A stretch of 64,000 nt of DNA, taken from assembly GCA_029582165.1 (NCBI GenBank), contig CM055893.1:21080679-21144678 (forward strand), in the 5' to 3' direction. The notes beneath the pieces were generated by a model. That model did no database searches, had not been told where the DNA came from, and saw only the letters and a program-made list of their open reading frames with translations. The position numbers were made by a program, and so were the translations under genes. The stretch comes from Portulaca oleracea (Eukaryota > Streptophyta > Magnoliopsida > Caryophyllales > Portulacaceae). Positions 57,003 through 64,000 of the stretch are shown here, piece after piece; positions within the stretch are counted from its first letter, which is position 1; each line of letters begins with the position of its first letter.

Positions 57003-59186
57003 TTAATGCTCTTTCATCATCAAATAAGTCTTCTCAATGCCAAAATGACCAGCCAACGATCCTCCATGGACTTCCATAATCAAAAACTCATGAATACTAC
57101 TTCTTGGAATGCATAGTTGATTTCCCTTAAAAAGAAATCCATGCTCAATATGAAAGAGTTGGTGGGAATGCTTCTTACATAGCTCATAAACTTCCTTGAA
57201 TTCTTCATCATTCTCATATAACCCTTTAATATATTCAAACCCAAGGACTCTTGAATCAAGAACATGAGTGAGTAAGTACCTCCTAGATAAAGCATCCGCT
57301 CCTTTTTTGAGGTGTCTCGCCTTATGCTTTGTCATGAAGTGAAATGCTTGCATAAACTCGACCCATTTGGCATGTCTTGGATTAAGTTTGTGTTGCCCTT
57401 GAATGAACTTTAGTGCTTCATGATCACTATGTAGAATGAATTCACCACTTAGTAGATAATGACGCCAATGCTCACAAGCTCTTATAATTGCATAGAACTC
57501 TTTCTCATATGTGATATACTTCCTTTTGGCTTCATTCAACTTCTCACTAAAGAAAGCTAGAAGTCGCTCTGCTTGGGATCGAACGGTTCCAATTCCAACT
57601 CCACTTGATTCAACTTCAACTTCAAAGAATTTATCAAAACAAGGCAATGCAAGAATAGGTGCATGACATAGTTTCTCCTTTATCATCTCAAATGCTACAT
57701 TTGCACTCTTACTCCATGAAAACTCTTTCTTCTTCAACAATTCGGTCATAGGTGCAAGTATAGAGCGAAAATTCTTAATGAACCTTCTATAAAATGATGC
57801 TAATCCATGAAAACACCATACCTCATGAATTGACGTTGGTGTAGGCCACTCTCGAATAGCTTTCACTTTCTCCTTGTCAACTTTTATGCCATCTCTTGAA
57901 AGAACGTATCCAAGGAACAAGACCTTCGGTGAGAAAAAGTGACACTTCTCCATGTTGGCGTAGAGTTGCTCCTTCTCCTAAATGTACATGACCAACTCTA
58001 GATGTTTTACATGTTCTGTTTCACTTTTGCTATATACAAGAATATCATCAAAGTAAACTACTACACACTTGCCAACAAGAGGCTTTAATACATGATTCAT
58101 GAGACGCATGAAAGTGGATGGTGCATTAGTGAGGCCAAATGCCATGACAAGCCATTTATACAAGCCTTCTTTTGTTTTGAATGCCGTCTTCCACTCATCT
58201 ACTTCATGAATACGAATTTTATGATATCCACTCCTCAAATCAGCTTTAGAGAACACTACACTCCAATGTAATTCATCAAGTAGAACTTCAAGTCGAGGTA
58301 TTGGAAACCTATACTTGATTGTAATCTTGTTTATGGCTCGGCAATCCATACACATACATTGAGATCCATCTTTCTTTGGTACAAGCAACACGGAAACAGC
58401 ACATAGACTCATACTTTCACGTACCAAGCCTTTGCACAAGAGATCATGTACTTGCCTTTGAACTTCTTTTGCCTCTTTTGGGTTCATACGGTAAGCCGGT
58501 TTGTTGGGGAACATTGAACCCGGAACTAGATCAATCTTGTGCTCAATTTCTATTCTTGGTGGCAATCCCTTGGGCATCTCTTTTGGGAACAAATGCTTGA
58601 AGCGTTCCAAAAGAGGTTGAAGTCGAGAGTGATCGTTTGTTGGGGTTGCTTCCTCCTCCACCAAGATAGCTAGAATAAGATCTTTGTGCTCTTGGAACTC
58701 ATGGTACTAGGCTTTCATAAAGGTCACAATATTTGTCTCCTTCTCTTGTTGTTGTTGGGGAGGACGTATGATAGATGATGGTGGTAAAGGAGCCAATGTG
58801 ATCTTCTTTTTGTTAAGAATAAACGTGTAGGTATTTGTTCTCCCATCATGAAAAACATGCTTATCAAATATCCAAGGTCTTCCAAGCAATATATGACAAG
58901 CATCCATTGGAATTACATCACACCAAATACAATCTTTATAGTTTTTGCAAATGGAAAGACTTACAAGAACACAATGATCCTCACGAATACCCTTCCCATG
59001 ACTTAGCCATTGAATTGTGGAAGGTGATGGGTGTGGACTAACCTCCAATTGTAGCTTATTCACCATGGTTGTTGAAGCGACATTAGTGCAACTTCCTCCA
59101 TCAATGATTAGAGAACAAACTTTGCCTTGAATAGTACACCTTGAATGGAATATGGTCTCCCTTTGTTCTTGCTCGTTTGGTACCAA
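57003..59186 (-). pseudogene. A7 protease, RT, RNase H and integrase N-terminus in one frame
   Basis: The longest preserved frame of the array: about 728 codons from 59,186 to 57,003 with two stops, TAG at 58,707-58,709 and TAG at 57,978-57,980. Protease site IIDGGSCTN; RT with YFDD; RNase H segment reads VEVESSGVG, where other copies have VEVDASGVG, so the first catalytic Asp is Glu; then HSDHEALKFIQGQHKLNPRH, the linker and HGGSLAGHFG of integrase. The ATTTG site of family B (near 58,733) is empty here. Confidence 0.88.
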
Positions 59187-59419
59187 AATTTCTCCTTCAT
59201 CCGGTTCTTTTACATTTCCTCCTCATTTACGCCAATATTCTCATTATCCTCCTCTTCATTTTCACTTTCATTGTATCCGGCTCAACATATAATGCACTTT
59301 GATATTCAACCAAAGATACAACTCGTTTATTAGGACACTCCGAGGCATAGTGACCTAATCCTTGGCAACGAAAACTTCTTCTTGGGGCTAATGGCTTGGC
59401 TTCTTGGACGTGGGGTTTA
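59187..59419 (-). pseudogene. A7 gag knuckle fragment
   Basis: Encodes SFRCQGLGHYASEC, with Ser replacing the first zinc-ligand Cys. About 30 bp are missing near 59,182 relative to the copy at 48.7 kb. It shares the markers CCAAAATTTCTCC and CATCCGGTTCTTTT with that copy. It ends abruptly at 59,419, where family B sequence begins. Confidence 0.8.
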
Positions 59420-60573
59420 TGCAATCATTCGAGCATTGGAGGCATTACCTCATTGGTAATGAATTTATTTTGCATAGTGATCATGAAGCCTTGAAGTTCA
59501 TCCAAGGTCAGCATAAACTAAACCCACGCCATGCCAAATGGGTTGAGTATATGCAAGCCTATCATTTCATGATCCATCACAAGGTCGGTCATTTGAACAA
59601 AGGAGCAGCTGCACTGTCAAGGAAGTTTATTATGTTACATGTGCTGGATTCTAGAGTACTTGGCTTTGATCAAATCAAGGCCTTGTATCCAGAAGATGAA
59701 GATTTCAAGGAGGTTTATGAAGCATGTCAGCAGGGACCATTATGGTAGTTGTTGATCGTTTTTCTAAGATGGCCCATTTTATTCCTTGTCACACTACCTA
59801 TGATGCTATGAAAGTTGTTGAGTTGTACTTCCAAGAGGTGGTTAAGTTGCATGGAATCCCTTAATCTATGGTTTCGGATAGGGATGCCAAGTTCTTAAGC
59901 CATTTTTGGGTGACTTTATGGAAGAAGCTTGGTACCCAACTCAAATGCAGCACTACATGTCACCCCCAAACAGATGGTCAAACGGAGGTTACCAATAGGA
60001 CCCTTGGTAAACTGATAAGGTCCTTGGTGAACAAAAACGAGATGGGATGGGACACTTTGTTACCTCATGCTGAGTTTGCATTTAATAGAGCTCCTAGCAA
60101 GGCTACTGGTTTGTCTCCTTTTCAAGTAGTATATGGGAAAAATCCAATCACTCCTATGGATTTGGCCCCTATTATTACCTCAACCAGGTTTAGCCATGAC
60201 ACTAGTGTGAGAGCCAAGGAGATTCAAGCGCTACATCAGCAAGTCCGAGAGAAGATAGCTAATTTCAATGAGAAGGTTTCCAATTCAGCCAACAAGAACT
60301 AAAGAAAGATGGTTTTCCAACCTGGGGATCTTCTTTGGATTCACCTAAGGAAGGATCCTTTTCCATCTAAGAGGAAAGGTAAATTGGTTCCAAGGGCTGA
60401 TGGACAATTTGAAGTGCTGGAAAAGGTTGGAGACAATGCCTATAAGCTTGAACTTTCGGATGATTGTGGAGGAAGTGCTACTTTCAATGTGTTTGACTTG
60501 AGGCATTAATATGCTAAGGATGAAGGTCTTCCAAGTTTGAGGACAAACTATTCTCAACTTGGGGGGGGGGGGA
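59420..60573 (+). pseudogene. B2 RNase H and integrase remnants
   Basis: RNase H part LHSDHEALKFIQGQHKLNPRH in 59,420-59,740. A deletion at about 59,738 removes the integrase N-terminus and the first Asp, and joins to [12 protein letters not shown]. The core keeps VSDRDAKF and GQTEVTN. Stops: TAA near 59,863 and at 60,300-60,302, and the same TAA after LRH (60,507-60,509) that B1 has. A G12 purine tract precedes the LTR. Confidence 0.86.
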
Positions 60574-61379
60574 TGATGGGAATCTGCCTAAGCATGCTCA
60601 CCTCATCCAAGCTTGTTACTTGGTTGTGGGTGAAACCAAGAAGGGAGTTGATCGTTTGGCTGGCCAATGTCCTTCACCTCGTGAAGCCTCTCCAGTGTTT
60701 ACTTCGATCTTCCAGACATAGCGGCCAATTTGCTCAGAGTGAAGGACATTCACTTATTATCTCATTTGCTCGGACTGAAGGACGTTCACACACCACGTTC
60801 TGGATACGGGTAAAGGACGTTCATCCGGAGCTGCTTATGTTTGAAATATATTGGCTAATATAATAAAACATTATTAGCTTCTTTAAGTCAGATTAGGAGG
60901 TTTTCTTTTAGCTCAAGAAACCCCTAATTAGCTGGATTAGTTACAATATTCTATTGGGTATATATAAACCCCCTTTGTAATCGGTTTGAATCAATCAATC
61001 TGAATATTACCCTAAAATTCGAGAAGCGTCTTTGCTCTCAAGGTTGTGAGTTTCCCTCAACTCTCATTTCTACTACTGTAACTTGGTTTGGCTAATTAAG
61101 CAGGTGATTGGTAGAGCTTAATCAAATTCTTAGAAGGTGAATCTGTAACTAAGAAGGAGATTAAGGAGCCCTTGTGATAATCAATCATGGTGAGTTTGTA
61201 TTGATTGATTTTCACTTGTTTTATCCTCTGTTTTGGCTAATTAAGCAGGTCATTTCTTAGAAGGTGCATTATTGTTGGTTGATCCATTTTGGTTGTTGTT
61301 GTGTTGAATTTGGGACGATAAACCACATTGACGTTCCCTGCTGTTTAGAGAATCCAATTGTTTTGGCTAGGATACATCA
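60574..61379 (+). repeat. Family B 3' LTR of B2
   Basis: 806 bp, TGATGGGAATCTGCC to GGATACATCA. It keeps the U3 segment that the B1 3' LTR has lost. TATA box TATATATAAA near 60,960. A short local duplication (TTTTGGCTAATTAAGCAGG) lies near 61,230. Confidence 0.88.
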
Positions 61380-62853
61380 ATTTGTCACCTTCTCTTGTTG
61401 TTGTTGTGGGCGTATGATAGATGATGGTGGTAGGGGAGCCAATGTAATCTTCTTTTTATTGAGAATAAACGTGTAGGTATTTGTTCTCCCATCATGAATA
61501 ACATGCCTATCAAATAACCAAGGTCTTCCAAGCAATATATGACAAGCATCCATTGGAATTACATCACACCAAATGCAATCTTTATAGTTTTTGCCAATGG
61601 AAAGACTTACAAGAACACGTCAATCCACACGAATACCCTTCCCATGACTTAGCCATTGAATTGTGTAAGGGGATAGGTGTGGACTAACCTCCAATTGTAG
61701 CTTATTCACCATGGTTGTTGAAGCGGCATTAGTACAACTTCCTCCATCAATGATTACAGAACAAACTTTGCCTTGAATAGTACACCTTGAATGGAATATG
61801 GTCTCCCTTTGTTCTTGCTCGTTTGGTACACAAGCAACACATAGAGCTCTTTTTAATACCAACATTTCTCCTTCATCCGCTTCTTCTACACTTTCCTCCT
61901 CATTTGCGCCAATAGTCTCATTAACCTCGTCTTCATTTTCACTTTCATTATACTCCGGCTCAACATATAAAGCATTTTGATATTCAACCAAACATACAAC
62001 TCTTTTATTACGACACTCCGAGGCATAGTGACCTAATCCTTGGCAACGAAAACATCTTCTTGGGGCTAATGGCTTGGCTTCTTGGACGTGGGGATTAGGA
62101 ATGGATGGGGGCTGATTTTGTTGTAGGGTTGTTTTGTAGGTAATGAGGGTCTTTGTTGTGGAGTGTAAGGGCGTGTAGGTTGGGTTTGTTTGTAAGATGT
62201 TTGGTACTTTGTCATCGTCTGTTTTCCTCTATCCTTTCTTTGCCTTTGAACTTTCAAGGCCAAAGAACTCAATTCATCCAAAGATTGATAGGAATGTAAT
62301 TCAACAATATTACGAATCCAATCATTAAGACCAAACAAGTAACGTACCAAAGTTTGAGGTTCATTCTCTTGGAGATCACAACGCCAAAATAGATGCTAAA
62401 ACTCTTTTGTATACTCCTCTATGGTACATTTGTCTTCTTTTGTACATTTGACTTCTTTTGTACATTTGTTCACCAAATGAACGCATGCTTGCGCAACTTT
62501 AGGGCCACATACTTCACTTTCTTTTCAACATATACTTCTTTAAAATCAAAAACTCTTTCAATAGTTTGCATCCAATCTAAAAAGTTCTTCGGATCAAGAT
62601 TACCATCAAACTCTGGTATTTCCACCTTGAAATCGAACCTTTCCTCCCTTGTTGGACGTCCTATCCTTTCACTTTGTATGTCCTCTTCGTCACGTTGGGG
62701 ATTCCCAACATAAGAATCATCAAGCATCTCTCTATATTGAAGATGTATATACTCCTTCAATTGGTCGGTGAGATATGTGATCTTTTGCTTCATCTTCTCT
62801 ACCTTCTCTTGGGAATTCATCGGAGAATTCGTAGGAGAACTTCCACTAGCCAT
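61380..62853 (-). pseudogene. Gag and protease right of B2 (second part of A7-type copy)
   Basis: ATG at 62,853 (MASGSSP). Zinc knuckle near 62,050, protease site VIIDGGSCTN near 61,755. About 120 bp or more of capsid sequence are missing at 62,424-62,472, where an 18-bp unit is repeated. It is the counterpart of 48,619-49,859 but keeps the protease segment deleted there. A7 protease-gag sequence therefore occurs on both sides of B2. Confidence 0.84.
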
Positions 62854-63090
62854 TTAGAATCAATTTTGATACCAAAAGACCAAAAAGAAACTCCCGGTTT
62901 GGGCTAGGGTATAGGGACGAGAGATGGTATCTGTTTAGGCTAGATTGTATTTGGGTTTAAGGGGTTCTTTGTGGAGTTTTGTTGGGGATATGTAATGGAG
63001 GATTGTGGGGGATGGATTTGTGATGGAAAGATTGTAGAAGGATGGTGCAAGAACTAAGAGAATCAATCTCCTAAGCTCTGATACCACTTT
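62854..63090 (-). other. Leader and primer-binding site
   Basis: Non-coding leader with an exact primer-binding site (complement of GCTCTGATACCA) at 63,075-63,086. Confidence 0.82.
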
Positions 63091-63900
63091 TGATGTATAA
63101 TGGGATCAAAGAGATCTCACTATACACGAAAATTAGGATCTATATGAACAAAGATAAGAATCTTCCTCTCTAACTTCTTAAAGGATCAAACGAATGGATG
63201 AAACAAGATAGAAATCAAAAAGATTCAATGGAATGTACCAATTGATGAATGAGATGAACGAATGATAGATTTGATATAGCTTGAGAAACTCTTGAAGATA
63301 TAGACACACCACTTCAAGAAGACCTTCAACTCTTCCTCTCACCAACCAAGCTAGCCAAGCAAGGAATAGAAGAAGTGATTTGGACGATTCCCTTGGGAAA
63401 GAATCATTTCTAGCAAATGGTAGAGAGAACACAAAAGCATGTAGCCTTTAGAAGTTTAGTTTGTATTACTTGTGAATGATTGAATGAATGATTACAAAGG
63501 CCTCCCAAAGGGTTATTTATAGTACTATAGAACCCCTTAGGCGTGTATTACATCAAGAATACAATGAATTCTAGCTTACATCATCTATTATAAGTATGAC
63601 ATCATAAAAGACTCAAAAAGTACAGAGCTAGAAAGAAACATTGACATCTTGCTCAATTCTTCTCCAATCTCAAAGATTCAAAAGCCATTAGAAAGCTCTT
63701 TGAATGATCTAGATTTTCCTCCAAGACGTCTATTCCAATAGCTTCATGGATCTTGAGATATAGAGCAAAGTATCGGATTGTACTTGACGAAGTCATCCAT
63801 TTTCAAGAGTGATGAGAGTGATTGAAGCTCTTTTTTAATATAAGCTTCTATAGCCTCTAGTTGGTTCCCATGATATGTATTTGGGACCAAATATACATCA
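63091..63900 (-). repeat. Family A LTR h (subfamily A-I)
   Basis: 810 bp, TGATGTATAATGGG at the left, ATACATCA at 63,900, followed by AACTTGGTGG of gag, the same junction as at 50,884. It shares the rare markers of LTR e. Confidence 0.88.
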
Positions 63901-64000
63901 AACTTGGTGGTAGAAACTTTCCTTGCAACTTGCTTTTCATCGTACTCCATGACCGGATTTTATCCTTGCCCTTAGCTTGTCTCTTCTTTTGTAGATTTGT
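63901..64000 (-). pseudogene. Gag fragment right of LTR h, continues beyond the window
   Basis: Encodes the gag segment around WSTMKSKLQGKF, as at 50,884-50,980. It starts at the AACTT site. The rest lies outside the window. Confidence 0.8.

Larger units (their letters stand above)
59420..61379 (+). mobile_element. B2: second family B copy, 5' truncated
   Basis: Starts inside RNase H, holds partial integrase and a complete 3' LTR, and ends at the same ATTTG site of family A as B1 (61,380-61,384). There is no left target duplication, because the left half is lost and replaced by A7 gag. Confidence 0.88.

Noticed and set aside
1..64000. Host genes, tRNA, rRNA or small RNA genes
   Set aside because: Every sizeable frame I could interpret belongs to a retroelement. 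TGGTATCAGAGC motifs are primer-binding sites next to LTR ends, not parts of tRNA genes.

Overview
The window is plant nuclear DNA made almost entirely of LTR retrotransposons. I found no host gene, rRNA, tRNA or bacterial feature. The evidence is plant-type Ty3/gypsy polyproteins (a Tat-lineage element with two RNase H domains, chromoviruses of CRM-like and Tekay-like type), a Ty1/copia relic, primer-binding sites complementary to initiator tRNA-Met (TGGTATCAGAGC), 5-bp target-site duplications and heavy nested insertion. The setting looks like heterochromatin of a flowering plant; I cannot name the species. No element is intact: every coding frame is interrupted, many breaks being CAA/CAG to TAA/TAG changes of the kind expected from decay of methylated cytosine.

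Layout. (1) 1-7,402: a Tat-lineage gypsy element on the minus strand (gag, protease, RT, RNase H, second RNase H, integrase) with an extra ORF on the opposite strand at its 3' side. (2) 7,403-13,390, plus strand: an LTR-127 bp-LTR mini-element of family A, then a family A leader fused to the pol of a related family (C) and a C-type LTR. (3) 13,465-14,493: a second Tat fragment. (4) 14,494-31,894 and 41,452-64,000, minus strand: an array of at least seven family A copies (CRM-like chromovirus, LTRs of about 0.8 kb), with LTRs shared between neighbours. The LTRs fall into two subfamilies: A-II (16,022; 22,795; 51,603; 55,188) and A-I (27,449; 41,571; 50,073; 63,091). A-I copies sit at one site in the gag of A-II copies with the target duplication AACTT. 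(5) 18,301-19,718: a solo LTR of an Athila/Tat-like element inside A2, with target duplication GATGC. (6) 31,895-41,451: a gag-protease-only copia relic, then a Tekay-like element (X) with LTRs of 3.1+ and 3.6 kb and only about 0.65 kb of internal sequence. (7) 45,128-48,618 and 59,420-61,379: two copies of a plus-strand family B, both joined to family A at the same ATTTG site.

How it fits together. The nested junctions allow a relative history: A-I inserted into A-II gag; that composite was duplicated; family B then inserted into one A-I copy; the B-bearing part was duplicated again (about 46.4-51.0 kb matches 59.4-64.0 kb). The most informative features are the exact junctions, the pol reading frame of family A and B that runs through the polypurine tract into the 3' LTR, the antisense ORF of the Tat element, and the very long LTRs of X, which carry an expanding minisatellite and a shared 91-codon ORF just downstream of a TATA box.
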